A model generated the notes under the pieces. That model saw only the letters and a program-made list of their open reading frames with translations. It had not been told where the DNA came from and searched no databases. From an uncultured Prevotellaceae bacterium (GTDB lineage: Bacteria > Bacteroidota > Bacteroidia > Bacteroidales > Bacteroidaceae): a stretch of DNA of 64,000 bases. The position numbers and the translations under genes are program-made. Positions 37,090 to 47,080 of this stretch are shown piece by piece. The stretch is from positions 1 through 64,000 of the forward strand of contig ONCZ01000030.1 in the NCBI GenBank assembly GCA_900316445.1, in the 5' to 3' direction. Position 1 is the stretch's first letter. The number at the start of each line of letters is the position of its first letter.

Positions 37090-38646
37090 ATGAAAGAATC
37101 ATTTACATTCAGTGAGTTCATCCGTCTGTGTCTCAAGAAAAAACTTTGGTTTGTCATTTCTGTCGCAGGCTTCCTGCTTCTGGCTGTGGCATATCTCGTT
37201 GTCACACCACCAAAGTACACAAAGAAAGCCCAGTTGCTCGTCAGGGACGAAAGCGGCATGGGCGGACTGATGGGACAGCTTGGCGGACTTGCAGATATCG
37301 GTGGAATCATGGGCGTGAGCCTCGGCGCATCTAACGTATACAACGAGTTCTACGCCATGCAGTCACCCTGGTTGCTGCTCAATGTGGTCAACCAGCTCCA
37401 CCTCGACATGAACTATACCATCAAGGGCATCCGCAACAAGGATCTCTACGGCGAACAACTGCCTGTCACCGTCACCTTCAAGAACATCACCGACGAGGAC
37501 GATGTACGCATGAAACTCGACCTGAACAAGAACGGCAACTTCAAGATCTACAAGATTAAGAAAAACGACGACAAATACAGCGACGAGCTAAGCGGAAAGG
37601 TGAACAGCACCGTCAAGAGTCCCATCGGCGACATCGAGATCAAAGGCACCCCCAACCTACCGAAGATGAAGGAAGACGAGGTAACCATCACCGTGACGCG
37701 TACGGAACCGATGGCCATGGTGGAGCAGATCAAGAAAAAGCACATGAACATCGTCGTGAGCAGCCGCGATGCTAACCTCATCGACCTGAAATACAAGGAC
37801 GTATCGAAAGAGCGCGCCACCGATGTCATCAACGCTATCATCGCCGAATATCGCAAAGAGGCCGACGAGGACAGAAACGCCCAGACAGCCGTCTCAGAGC
37901 GCTACGTCATTGAGCGTCTCGCCTCTCTGGATTCAGAACTGAAGACACTCGACAAGCGCGTGGCCGAATACAAGAGCCGCACGATGATGCCCGACCTCGA
38001 GGTAATGGCAAAAGTGTATGGCGAGGGTATGAAGGACATCTCGCAGGCTCAGCTCGAACTGAACAGCCAACTATATATGGCTCAGGCCGTCCGCGACTAT
38101 CTGCGCGACGAGTCGAAAAAGGATGAGTTGCTCCCAGCCCTACTGGTAGCAGACAACAAAGGACTGGCAGACCAACTGAGCTCTTACAACAGCCTGCAAC
38201 TGCAGCGCAAGAAAATCATAGCCAGTTCAAGCAAGGAGAGCCCACTGGTGAAAGACCTCGACAAGCAGCTTGCTGATATGCACGATGCTGTTCTCATCTC
38301 GGCTGAAAACGCCATCAAGCAGCTGAAAAGCCAGTTGAAGGGTGTCGCCGTCAAAGAGAAAGAGGGCAAGCAGTTACTGGCCTCAGCACCTGCGAAGTTC
38401 ATTGGTGGCCTGACCGACGAGCGCGACTGGAAAGTGCTCAACGAGGTATATGTGTTCCTGTTGCAGAAACGTGAGGAGGCCCAGATGTCAAAAGCCCTGA
38501 AGAATGACATCCGCGTGCTCACGCCACCGCTGGGTGTCAAGAAACAGACCTCGCCTGACAAGGCGACTGTTCTGTTTGGCGCTTTCCTCTTTGGACTCTT
38601 CGTGCCAGCCTGTGCCATCTTTGTCCGTGAACGGAAAAAACGGTAA
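37090..38646 (+). CDS. Wzz-type chain-length regulator (no kinase domain)
   Basis: 518 residues. Membrane helices at about 18-38 and 493-511 flank a large periplasmic region with coiled coils (residues about 270-420). The N-terminal Wzz motif (FIRLCLKKKLWFVISV, then PPKYTKKAQLLVRDE) is clear. The protein ends just after the second helix in RERKKR, so the tyrosine-kinase domain of Wzc-type proteins is absent and no separate kinase gene is in the locus. Confidence 0.88.
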   Translation: MKESFTFSEFIRLCLKKKLWFVISVAGFLLLAVAYLVVTPPKYTKKAQLLVRDESGMGGLMGQLGGLADIGGIMGVSLGASNVYNEFYAMQSPWLLLNVVNQLHLDMNYTIKGIRNKDLYGEQLPVTVTFKNITDEDDVRMKLDLNKNGNFKIYKIKKNDDKYSDELSGKVNSTVKSPIGDIEIKGTPNLPKMKEDEVTITVTRTEPMAMVEQIKKKHMNIVVSSRDANLIDLKYKDVSKERATDVINAIIAEYRKEADEDRNAQTAVSERYVIERLASLDSELKTLDKRVAEYKSRTMMPDLEVMAKVYGEGMKDISQAQLELNSQLYMAQAVRDYLRDESKKDELLPALLVADNKGLADQLSSYNSLQLQRKKIIASSSKESPLVKDLDKQLADMHDAVLISAENAIKQLKSQLKGVAVKEKEGKQLLASAPAKFIGGLTDERDWKVLNEVYVFLLQKREEAQMSKALKNDIRVLTPPLGVKKQTSPDKATVLFGAFLFGLFVPACAIFVRERKKR

Positions 38647-38679
38647 AGCGGCCAATAAATATCTTTTTAGAGTCTTTGC

Positions 38680-39930
38680 ATGGTCTATCTGTTCTGCGCA
38701 CTGATCGTCATCGCCCTTCTGATTTCGTGGAAGTATATCCTTAGGCTTGAACCTGCGGGCATCTTTGCTGCGCTATGGATATTCTTTGCCGTGTCGGCCT
38801 TGCTGCTGCAGAATTACATCGACCTGCGTTTCGACGGATGTACATTCATCCTCGCCGGCGTCATCTTCTTTGTGGCTGGAACCATTTTCAGCGACTACTT
38901 CTTCCGCCCGACGCCCTCAGAAACGAAGTGGGAGCTCAGGAAGAAATGGGTGACTCCTCTGTTGATTATCCTGTTGGTCGGAGCGATGGTGAATCCTCTT
39001 TACTCCATCATCCTGCATGGTTTCAGCCTGCGGGCATTGCTCGACATGCGTGAGGTGCTCGAAATGAACAAAGGCATCTCAGAAGACCGTTATGCAGGAG
39101 CTGAGGCTCACGACGTCGTCAACCAGTTCTTCCTCATTTTCTCCTATGCGGCACCCGTCATCGGCGGACTCTGCTTCAGGCTCGTAGGTAAGTGGAACAA
39201 AGTGCTTTGCATTCTCACCCTCATTCCCTGCACCTTCATCGCCCTGACGCAGTCGCTTAAAATGGGTATGATCGCATCGTTCATACTCTTTTTTGCCGCC
39301 TATATCGTGTGCTCATACACTTATGGGCTGCCCATCCGCATGAAAGGGAAAATTATCCTGCGCTTCGTACTGGTCATCGCTGGTTTCCTTGGTACGCTCT
39401 TCATCTCAATGGTGTTCCGTACAGGTGAAGTGACAGAGAAGACCATCCTCGAAATCAGCGAGAAATTCGTATCCTACGCCGTCGGCCACATGCACAATAT
39501 CGACATGTGGTACACTTCGTATCAGCCTACGGATCTGACCTGGGGCAGCAGAACCTTCCTCGGCATCTCCAACATCTTAGGTATTGAAGAGCGTGTGCAG
39601 GGTATCTACCCAGAGTTCCTGAATGTCGGCAAGAACGGATTCTTCGGAATTTCCAACACATATACCATCTTCCGTCCGCTAGTAGAAGACTTTGGTGAAG
39701 TCGGTGCCATGGTTGCCATGTTCATCATGGGAGTCATTGGCAACATGGCACTCAAGGCAGTCATTGCCCACCGTGCAACCATCTTCAACCAGGTAGTACT
39801 CGTAGCACTGTTCGCCTACCTCATGTGGTCGTTCTCTGCCTCATTCTATGCCTACACCACTTATCTGGCCATGTTTGTCGTGGCATACATCCTGCTTAAT
39901 CTGATTCAAACAAAAGCATCGTCATGTTGA
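38680..39930 (+). CDS. Wzy-like polysaccharide polymerase
   Basis: 416 residues with about ten membrane helices and a large periplasmic loop (KIILRF... MHNIDMWYTSYQPTDLTWGSRTF). Resembles oligosaccharide-repeat-unit (O-antigen) polymerases that join repeat units in the periplasm. Such proteins vary greatly in sequence, so the call rests on topology and position between wzz- and wzx-like genes. Its 3' end overlaps wzx by 7 bp. Confidence 0.8.
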   Translation: MVYLFCALIVIALLISWKYILRLEPAGIFAALWIFFAVSALLLQNYIDLRFDGCTFILAGVIFFVAGTIFSDYFFRPTPSETKWELRKKWVTPLLIILLVGAMVNPLYSIILHGFSLRALLDMREVLEMNKGISEDRYAGAEAHDVVNQFFLIFSYAAPVIGGLCFRLVGKWNKVLCILTLIPCTFIALTQSLKMGMIASFILFFAAYIVCSYTYGLPIRMKGKIILRFVLVIAGFLGTLFISMVFRTGEVTEKTILEISEKFVSYAVGHMHNIDMWYTSYQPTDLTWGSRTFLGISNILGIEERVQGIYPEFLNVGKNGFFGISNTYTIFRPLVEDFGEVGAMVAMFIMGVIGNMALKAVIAHRATIFNQVVLVALFAYLMWSFSASFYAYTTYLAMFVVAYILLNLIQTKASSC

Positions 39931-41258
39931 AGGTCATCAAGGAAAAGTTCAATTCAGGCATGGGTCGAGACGTCGTATGGACATTCTCCATCCAGATACT
40001 CATCATGCTCTGCTCCTTTGCCATCAACAAGCTACTTGCCAACCGGTTGAGCATCGATGATTTCGGACAGTACAACGTGATTAAACGCTCTGTGCAGGTA
40101 CTATCGTTTGTGATGCTCGCAGGAGTGGGTATCGCCTTGCCGAGATATATTCCCCTCTACCGCAATAGCACTCCACCCCGCAGGATAGCCCCCCTGCTCA
40201 CTGCCTCCATGATATACATAATAGGCGTGTCGCTCGTAGTGTTCCTCGTTTGCATACTATTCTCGACGCAGATGCAGGACGTCGTTATCGGACAGGGCGG
40301 CAATATGAACCTGCTACTCGTCGCACTGGCCTACGCCTTCATTCTCGCACTGGCACAATATGTGTTTGCCTATTATCGCGGCATCGGACATTTCAAGTGG
40401 TTTAACGGGTCACAGTTGGCGATGCAGTTGGCCATCATCCTGCCTCTCGTATTGCTGCCCGTACTCACCGTCAGCAATGTCTTCATCTCATGGCTTATCA
40501 TCACCATTCTGCTCGTGGTGTTCTTTTTTATAAAAGAGGTAAAAAGTAAGTGGAAAGAGGTAAGAGAATATATTCAACCGCAAAACAAATCTCTCACCGC
40601 TCATCTCTCACCACTCACCTCTCACCTAAAGACTATCATCCGCTACTCCTCTGGCCGTCTAGTTGCGGATTTCTTCCAGTTCTCTCTATCTGCCTTCCCG
40701 CTCATCTATATCAGCAACACTCAGGGTTTACAGATGACTGCCTATTTCTCTGTAGGCATTTTCTTCGTCACGATGGTCACCCCCATCTTCTCATTCATGG
40801 GTATCATCTTGCTGCCTTATGTTTCACAGTCCATCGTACGTCACGAGATGGCGGCAGCCAATCGACTTGTCAGTCGTTTGGCACTGACTTATGTCGGAGC
40901 ATCATTGTTATTCATGGGATTTTTCTTTTTATTTACCAAATTTCTTACAATTCTACTCTTTACCAGCGACTATTTGGTGGCAACTGATCTAACACGCATT
41001 ATGATACTTTCCATCTTGCCACAGGCCGTCTATATGCTCTATCGCAACACCATCGATGCTGTCAGTGTCATACCTTATAACGCCATTATATTAGGAATCT
41101 GTATTCTGACGATGATCGTCAGTTTTTCACTCTCTACCACCCTTACACAGTTTGCATGGGCCTACCTCGGCGTATCCATCCTACAAGGACTGTTATCGTG
41201 GATTATTTGGAGAGCTATAAAAAATCCTGACACGAAGAATTGTCAGCAAGAGCAATAA
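39924..41258 (+). CDS. Wzx-like polysaccharide flippase
   Basis: 444 residues, about 12-14 membrane helices, MOP superfamily (TFSIQILIMLCSFAINKLLANRLSIDDFGQYNVIK). Moves lipid-linked repeat units to the periplasm. In the cytoplasmic loop near residues 208-238 a short DNA repeat (about 40540-40640, TCTCACC-type units) adds KSLTAHLSPLTSHL in frame. Overlaps wzy. Confidence 0.88.
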   Translation: MLKVIKEKFNSGMGRDVVWTFSIQILIMLCSFAINKLLANRLSIDDFGQYNVIKRSVQVLSFVMLAGVGIALPRYIPLYRNSTPPRRIAPLLTASMIYIIGVSLVVFLVCILFSTQMQDVVIGQGGNMNLLLVALAYAFILALAQYVFAYYRGIGHFKWFNGSQLAMQLAIILPLVLLPVLTVSNVFISWLIITILLVVFFFIKEVKSKWKEVREYIQPQNKSLTAHLSPLTSHLKTIIRYSSGRLVADFFQFSLSAFPLIYISNTQGLQMTAYFSVGIFFVTMVTPIFSFMGIILLPYVSQSIVRHEMAAANRLVSRLALTYVGASLLFMGFFFLFTKFLTILLFTSDYLVATDLTRIMILSILPQAVYMLYRNTIDAVSVIPYNAIILGICILTMIVSFSLSTTLTQFAWAYLGVSILQGLLSWIIWRAIKNPDTKNCQQEQ

Positions 41259-41315
41259 ATAAGTGCTATACGCATCTTTCTTTGAAAAACTTTCATTTAA
41301 GTGCAAAAAAAGTTG

Positions 41316-41324
41316 TACCTTTGC
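41316..41324 (+). promoter_or_regulatory. Internal -7 promoter box in the capsule locus
   Basis: TACCTTTGC, 35 bp before the GT2 gene, in the only gap of about 100 bp inside the locus. The downstream genes could be transcribed separately. Confidence 0.55.
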
Positions 41325-41359
41325 ACACTAATTGCGAAAAAACTTCGTTTTAAGGATAA

Positions 41360-42382
41360 ATGAACGTTCGAACTGTATCAATCATCTGCCCGCTTTTCAA
41401 TGAAGAGAAGTTCATTGAACGGTGCATTCTGTCGATTCTGGAGCAGGACTATCCCCAGGATAAGCTTGAAGTGCTCCTCATCGACGGCAGGAGTACTGAC
41501 CATACCGCAGATATCGTAAGACGCTATACCGAAAAATACCCCTTCATCAAACTACTCGACAACCCGGAACGCGTGGTGCCACACGCCCTGAACAAGGGTC
41601 TGGAGGCTGCCACAGGAGAGGTGATTATGCGTATTGACGGGCACTGTACTTATCCCACCAACTATATTTCCGAGCTGGTAAGATACCTCTACGAGCTTGA
41701 TGCCGACAACGTGGGAGGCGTGTGGAACACGCAGCCTGCCAACGACACGGCCGTCTGCCACGCCATCGCCTTGGCTTCCAGCCATCCCTTCGGCGTAGGC
41801 GGCTCGATGCATAAGATCGGCGCCTCGAAGATCATGGAGACCGACACCGTGCCTTTTGGGTGTTATAAAAGAGAGGTGTTTGAGAAGACGGGACTCTTCG
41901 ACACAGACCTCGTGCGTAACCAAGACGACGAGTTCAACGGACGTCTGCAAAACCTCGGCGGTAAGATATTCCTGATTCCACAAGTCATTATCAACTATAC
42001 AGCCCGCGACAGCATCCGTAAGATGCGCCACATGTACTATCAGTACGGTCTCTATAAGCCGCTGGTGAACAAGAAGCTGGGAGCACCTGCCACCATCAGG
42101 CAGTTCTTCCCTCTGTTCTTCCTGCTCTGGCTCTTCTTCGGCGGAATCGCCAGCATCTTCTCACCCTTGGTACTGAAAGTGTATGCAGCCGTCCTGCTGC
42201 TTTACCTGTTCATCAGCCTCGTGGTAGGTATGATGGGAGCTATCCGCACCCGCCGTTTTGCGGTGATGCTGATCATGCCCTACATCTTCCTGAACATCCA
42301 CATGAGCTATGGTTTCGGTTATCTGAGGGGAATCTTCAAGGTGCTAGGAGGCAAGTCATTCAATGTCAAATCAAACAGATAG
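41360..42382 (+). CDS. Family-2 glycosyltransferase (ExoA-like)
   Basis: 340 residues. GT2 fold (VSIICPLFNEEKFIERCI, EVLLIDGRSTDHT, MRIDGHCTYP, and the RNQDDEFNGRL motif) with two or three membrane helices after residue 250. Resembles ExoA-type enzymes that extend lipid-linked repeat units. It begins the second half of the capsule locus behind its own promoter and is 3 bp from the aminotransferase gene. Confidence 0.88.
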   Translation: MNVRTVSIICPLFNEEKFIERCILSILEQDYPQDKLEVLLIDGRSTDHTADIVRRYTEKYPFIKLLDNPERVVPHALNKGLEAATGEVIMRIDGHCTYPTNYISELVRYLYELDADNVGGVWNTQPANDTAVCHAIALASSHPFGVGGSMHKIGASKIMETDTVPFGCYKREVFEKTGLFDTDLVRNQDDEFNGRLQNLGGKIFLIPQVIINYTARDSIRKMRHMYYQYGLYKPLVNKKLGAPATIRQFFPLFFLLWLFFGGIASIFSPLVLKVYAAVLLLYLFISLVVGMMGAIRTRRFAVMLIMPYIFLNIHMSYGFGYLRGIFKVLGGKSFNVKSNR

Positions 42383-42385
42383 CTT

Positions 42386-43579
42386 ATGAAAATATCTTTC
42401 TCTCCCCCAGATATTACGGAACAAGAAGCTCAGGAGGTCAGCCGTGCGCTGCTCTCAGGATGGATCACAACCGGACCGCGGACGAAAGAATTTGAAAGGC
42501 AGATTGCCGACTACTGCCAGACACAGAAGGCCGTGTGTCAGAGTTCTGCCACCGCCTGTCTGGAGTCGATACTCCGCATATTAGACATCGGTCCCGGCGA
42601 CGAGGTAATCACATCGGCCTATACCTATACGGCATCGGCCAGCCCCGTCTGTCACGTGGGTGCCAAGCTGGTGCTGGTAGATACTAAGCCGGACTCGTAT
42701 GAGATGGATTATGAGAAACTGGCCGACGCCATCAACGAGCAGACGAAGGTAATTGTCCCTGTGGACTTGGGAGGCGTGCCCTGCGACTATGCCAGGATTG
42801 AGGCTGTCGTGGAAAGCAAGAAAAGTCTGTTCCAGCCTGCCAACGAACTGCAGGAAGCCATCGGCCACGTGATTGTGGTGGATGATGCCGCCCATGCCTT
42901 CGGTGCCAAGTGGCACGACAAAATGATCGGAAGCGTGAGCGACTTCACCTCGTTCTCCTTCCACGCCGTGAAGAATTTCACGACGGCAGAGGGTGGTGCG
43001 CTGACATGGCGCCCCATCAAGGGCATCGACGACGAGTGGCTCTACAAGCAGTTCCAGCTGAACTCGCTGCACGGACAAAGCAAAGATGCGCTGGCGAAGA
43101 CACAACTTGGTGCCTGGGAATACGACGTGCTGACGCCAGCCTACAAAAGTAATATGACAGACCTCACCGCCGCCATCGGACTGGTGCAGATGAAGCGTTA
43201 TCCGCAGATGCTGGCCCGCAGACGGGAACTGATAGGACGGTATGACGAGGCACTGAAAGACCTCAATATCCAGGTGCGCGACCACTATACGGCTGAGCAC
43301 ACTTCGTCGGGACACCTCTATCAGGTGAGACTGTTAGGCAAGGACGGTGACTACCGCAATGAGGTCATCACGGAGATGGCCCGTCGCGACATTGCCTGCA
43401 ACGTACACTTCAAGCCCCTGCCGATGATGACTGCCTATAAACAGCTGGGCTTCGACATCAACGATTACCCCAATGCCTATAACCAGTTCAAGAACGAGGT
43501 CACACTGCCCCTGCATACACGTCTGACAGACGAGGAGGCAGACTATATCCTCACGAACTTTAAAGACATCGTACATTGA
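42386..43579 (+). CDS. DegT/DnrJ/EryC1-family sugar aminotransferase
   Basis: 397 residues. PLP-dependent; lysine in FHAVKNFTTAEGG, with VDDAAHAFGA upstream. Transfers an amino group to a keto-sugar nucleotide. The next gene carries a 4,6-dehydratase domain that would make such a keto-sugar, so together they likely produce a 4-amino-4,6-dideoxy sugar for the polysaccharide. Overlaps the next gene by 4 bp. Confidence 0.9.
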   Translation: MKISFSPPDITEQEAQEVSRALLSGWITTGPRTKEFERQIADYCQTQKAVCQSSATACLESILRILDIGPGDEVITSAYTYTASASPVCHVGAKLVLVDTKPDSYEMDYEKLADAINEQTKVIVPVDLGGVPCDYARIEAVVESKKSLFQPANELQEAIGHVIVVDDAAHAFGAKWHDKMIGSVSDFTSFSFHAVKNFTTAEGGALTWRPIKGIDDEWLYKQFQLNSLHGQSKDALAKTQLGAWEYDVLTPAYKSNMTDLTAAIGLVQMKRYPQMLARRRELIGRYDEALKDLNIQVRDHYTAEHTSSGHLYQVRLLGKDGDYRNEVITEMARRDIACNVHFKPLPMMTAYKQLGFDINDYPNAYNQFKNEVTLPLHTRLTDEEADYILTNFKDIVH

Positions 43580-46074
43580 TCAGATTCTTCGACATACTCT
43601 TCTCCGCGATAGGACTGCTGGTCCTATCACCTTTGTTTCTGATTCTTTGGCTGATGATCAAGTTGAGTAGCAAGGGACCAGGGTTCTTCGTACAGGAACG
43701 CATCGGACTGGGCGGCAAGCCCTTCGGACTCTACAAGTTCCGTTCTATGCGCACTAACTCTGAGAGTGAGAGCCTCATCACCATCGGCGAGGACGACCAC
43801 CGCATCACACGCATCGGGCACTTCATCCGCAAATACAAGCTCGACGAACTGCCCCAGCTGTGGAATGTGTTGAGAGGGGATATGAGTCTCGTGGGGCCCA
43901 GGCCTGAGGTGAGGAAATATGTGGAGATGTATACCCCTGAGCAGCGGAAGGTGCTCGACGTCAAACCCGGTATCACCGACTATGCTTCTATAGAGTATGT
44001 GAACGAGAACGAGCTTCTGGGTAATGCCGAGGATCCTGACCGTGTATATGTGGAGCAGGTGATGCCCAACAAGCTGAAGTTGAATATGAAGTACATCCAG
44101 AACAAGAGTCTGGGCGAATACTTCAAGATCATCTTCCTGACACTGAAGAGCATCGCTAGCATCGGCAGCTTCAATAAACTCATCAACTGGTATTTCAACA
44201 GGAAGTCGCTGCCCTTCTGGGGCATCTTCCTCATGGACTGCGCCATTGTGTTCTTCTCTTTCCTGTTTGTCTACCAGCAGTTCAACAGCGGCAAGGATGC
44301 CCTCTACTTCATCGAGCGTTTGTCGCTCTGCATCCTCGTCTACCTGTTTTTCTTCATCATCGGCTTCCGCATCTTCCGCACATATAGCGGTATCCTGCGC
44401 TACTCGTCGTTCGTTGACCTGAAGAAGGTAGGCTACGCTACATTCTTGGGATTGGTGTTGTCGGAAGCGACACGATTGCTGCTCTGTTGTCATGAGTTGT
44501 TCTCATACCTGACAGCCGTCCACATTCTGCTGGCAACGGTTCTAGCCACCTTCCTATTGTGGCTGGTGCGCATCGGCGTGAAGACCATCTACGACGTGAC
44601 CATCAAGAGCATCCATTCAAAATACGCTTATATCTATGGCGTCAAGAACGGTGGCATCGCCATCGCCAAGCATATCAGAAACGAGAATCCTGCAAGGTTC
44701 GACCTGAAGGGCTTCATCTCCGACGACCGTAAGGTGGAGAACAAGATATTGATGGGTGTCAGAGTGTACAAACTCGACGCCGAGCTGGTGAAGACCATGA
44801 CGGATGAGGGTATTGAGGCGCTGATCGTCTCGCCCTACCGCAAAGAGACTTTCTTGAAGAATGAAGCGCTGATAGACGAACTCATCAAGGCCGGCATCCA
44901 CATCTATTTCACGCAGGAGGCCCAGGAATGGGAGAAAGTGATCGGCGGTGCTTCTCCGGAACTGAAGGAGATCAGCATTGAAGACCTGCTGCCGAGAGAA
45001 GAGATCAACGTAGACATGAAGTCCGTCGGTGAACAGCTGAAAGGCAAGTGCATCATGATCACAGGCTCCGCCGGCAGTATCGGACAGGAGATCGTGCAGC
45101 AGATCTGCCAGTTCAAACCTGGTCATCTGGTACTGGTAGACCAAGCCGAGACACCCCAGCACGAGATACAGCTGATGATGACACAGTGGCCAGACATCAA
45201 ATCGGAGGTGCTGGTGGCCAGCATCTGTCACCAGAAGCACATGGAGTCGCTGTTCCGTGAGTACAAACCCGACTATGTGTTCCATGCGGCAGCCTATAAG
45301 CATGTGCCCATGCTGGAAGACAATCCTGAGGAGAGTATCTATAATAATATATATGGTACGCGCGTGATAGCAGACCTCTCTGTGAAGTACGGTGTGAAGA
45401 AGTTTGTGATGATCTCTACCGACAAGGCCGTGAACCCCTCGAACGTGATGGGCTGTTCGAAGCGTATCTGCGAGATATACGTGCAAAGCCTCGACAAAGC
45501 CATTAAGAACGGTAAGATAAAAGGAACCACACAGTTTGTCACCACCCGCTTCGGTAATGTACTGGGTTCAAACGGCTCGGTCATCCCGTTGTTTAAGGAA
45601 CAGATCAAGAACGGTGGTCCTGTGACGGTCACCCATCCGGACATCATCCGATACTTCATGCTGATACCTGAGGCCTGTAAACTGGTACTCGAGGCAGGTA
45701 CGAAAGGTAACGGCGGCGAGATATTCGTCTTCGACATGGGCAAACCCGTGAAGATCGACGACCTTGCTAAGCGCATGATACAGCTCAGCGGTGCAAAGGA
45801 TGTCAAGATTGAATACACTGGTCTGCGACAGGGCGAGAAGCTCTTTGAGGAACTGCTGAACGTGGCTGAAACCACCAAGCCCTCGTTCCATAAGAAGATT
45901 CGCATCGCCAACGTCAGGGAATACGACTATGACATCATCTGCCGTGAAATTGACGAGTTGGCAACCATCTGCGAGGATTACGACAAGATGGCGACGGTGA
46001 AGAAGATGAAGCAGATCGTACCGGAATTCAAGAGCAATAACTCCATCTACGAAAAACTGGACAAAGCCCTATGA
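43576..46074 (+). CDS. Fused sugar-phosphate transferase and NDP-sugar 4,6-dehydratase
   Basis: 832 residues, TTG start at 43576 overlapping the preceding TGA. Residues 1-about 200 are a bacterial sugar transferase (PglC/WcaJ core: [46 protein letters not shown]) that loads the first sugar phosphate on undecaprenyl phosphate. Residues about 210-832 are a membrane-anchored CapD/PglF/WbpM-type protein with four helices, a first nucleotide-binding domain, then the dehydratase ([34 protein letters not shown]). The two are normally separate genes. The fusion would put synthesis and transfer of the same sugar in one polypeptide. Confidence 0.9.
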   Translation: MIRFFDILFSAIGLLVLSPLFLILWLMIKLSSKGPGFFVQERIGLGGKPFGLYKFRSMRTNSESESLITIGEDDHRITRIGHFIRKYKLDELPQLWNVLRGDMSLVGPRPEVRKYVEMYTPEQRKVLDVKPGITDYASIEYVNENELLGNAEDPDRVYVEQVMPNKLKLNMKYIQNKSLGEYFKIIFLTLKSIASIGSFNKLINWYFNRKSLPFWGIFLMDCAIVFFSFLFVYQQFNSGKDALYFIERLSLCILVYLFFFIIGFRIFRTYSGILRYSSFVDLKKVGYATFLGLVLSEATRLLLCCHELFSYLTAVHILLATVLATFLLWLVRIGVKTIYDVTIKSIHSKYAYIYGVKNGGIAIAKHIRNENPARFDLKGFISDDRKVENKILMGVRVYKLDAELVKTMTDEGIEALIVSPYRKETFLKNEALIDELIKAGIHIYFTQEAQEWEKVIGGASPELKEISIEDLLPREEINVDMKSVGEQLKGKCIMITGSAGSIGQEIVQQICQFKPGHLVLVDQAETPQHEIQLMMTQWPDIKSEVLVASICHQKHMESLFREYKPDYVFHAAAYKHVPMLEDNPEESIYNNIYGTRVIADLSVKYGVKKFVMISTDKAVNPSNVMGCSKRICEIYVQSLDKAIKNGKIKGTTQFVTTRFGNVLGSNGSVIPLFKEQIKNGGPVTVTHPDIIRYFMLIPEACKLVLEAGTKGNGGEIFVFDMGKPVKIDDLAKRMIQLSGAKDVKIEYTGLRQGEKLFEELLNVAETTKPSFHKKIRIANVREYDYDIICREIDELATICEDYDKMATVKKMKQIVPEFKSNNSIYEKLDKAL

Positions 46075-46643
46075 AGAGACTTATAGACCTGCTGGTGGCC
46101 GTGCTCTGCCTGATCATATTCTCCCCGCTCCTGCTCATCTGTTATCTGGCAGTGAAGCTGGAAGACGGCGGACCTGCCATCTTCAAGCAAGAGCGCATCG
46201 GACTGGGCGGCAAGCCCTTCAACATCTATAAGTTCCGTAGTATGACCATTGACAAGGAACGTGACGAGAACGCCCTCTTCGGACATGAAAAGAACAAGAA
46301 CATGACCAAGATCGGGCGATTCTTGCGTGACCATCATCTGGACGAACTGCCACAGTTGTGGAATGTGGTGAAAGGTGACATGGCGTTCATCGGACCGCGT
46401 CCGGAACGAAAATACTATATCGATCTGATCACGCAACACGACCCCCGTTATGAGAGACTCTATGCCCTCCGTCCAGGGGTTACGAGTTATGCCACGCTGC
46501 ATAACGGCTATACCGACACGATGGAGAAGATGCTCATACGCCTGGAGATGGATCTCTACTACCTTGAGCACCAGTCGTTATGGCTCGACGCGAAGATCCT
46601 AATGGAAACGTTCTTCAGCATCATTAGCGGCAGACGCTTCTAA
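46071..46643 (+). CDS. Second sugar-phosphate transferase (PglC type)
   Basis: 190 residues, a minimal monotopic phosphoglycosyl transferase: N-terminal membrane helix, [44 protein letters not shown]. It is a paralogue of the N-terminal part of the preceding fusion, overlapped by 4 bp. Two initiating transferases in one locus suggest two different first sugars, or a new specificity in one of them. Convergent with, and overlapping by 4 bp, the lipoprotein gene at 46640. Confidence 0.9.
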   Translation: MKRLIDLLVAVLCLIIFSPLLLICYLAVKLEDGGPAIFKQERIGLGGKPFNIYKFRSMTIDKERDENALFGHEKNKNMTKIGRFLRDHHLDELPQLWNVVKGDMAFIGPRPERKYYIDLITQHDPRYERLYALRPGVTSYATLHNGYTDTMEKMLIRLEMDLYYLEHQSLWLDAKILMETFFSIISGRRF

Positions 46644-47080
46644 TACCTTCGGAAATGCAGGCGCAGTTCATCGTTGAATAGCACCATCTCATCATCATTC
46701 AATGTTTCGATGGAGAAGACTTCCTCTAAGTCATAAATGCCATAGGGCTTGAGAACCTCTACATCATCGATAGGTTCATCCGTCTCATACAGATGATGAC
46801 GGATGGGAGACGACAAGTTCAGAGTATAGGCTCCTCTCTCAAACCTGAACAGCAAGCCTTCTCCCAGATACTTCCCGTTCACAGAGAAGCGGATCTGTAG
46901 CAGCTTACCTTGAATTCCCCAGTATATAAGATCCTCACGTGTATCTGTAACACCTCCTGTAGCCAAAGTGTCAACCTGGCTCATCTGCCAATAGCCATCC
47001 AGTTCCTTGTTTCCTGATGTTTCCAATTCACAGGATACAAGTAATATGCCAAGTGCCAATATAGATATCAGTTTTCTCAT
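46640..47080 (-). CDS. Lipocalin-like lipoprotein
   Basis: 146 residues. Lipobox ILLVSC (Cys about 17), then a small beta-barrel-like domain (LDGYWQMSQVDTLATGG, LLQIRFSVNGKYLGEGLLFRFE). Resembles the short lipocalin-like lipoproteins of Bacteroidetes (possibly DUF4847). Overlaps wzi by 4 bp, so it is translated with it and may aid the capsule. Confidence 0.65.
   Translation of the reverse strand: MRKLISILALGILLVSCELETSGNKELDGYWQMSQVDTLATGGVTDTREDLIYWGIQGKLLQIRFSVNGKYLGEGLLFRFERGAYTLNLSSPIRHHLYETDEPIDDVEVLKPYGIYDLEEVFSIETLNDDEMVLFNDELRLHFRRY

Noticed and set aside
43627..44493. Minus-strand ORF inside the fused transferase/dehydratase gene
   Set aside because: Antisense to conserved PglC and CapD motifs; no family resemblance.
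35376..46643. Capsule locus considered as a recently acquired island
   Set aside because: Codon use and base composition look like the neighbours, and no integrase, transposase or flanking repeat was found.
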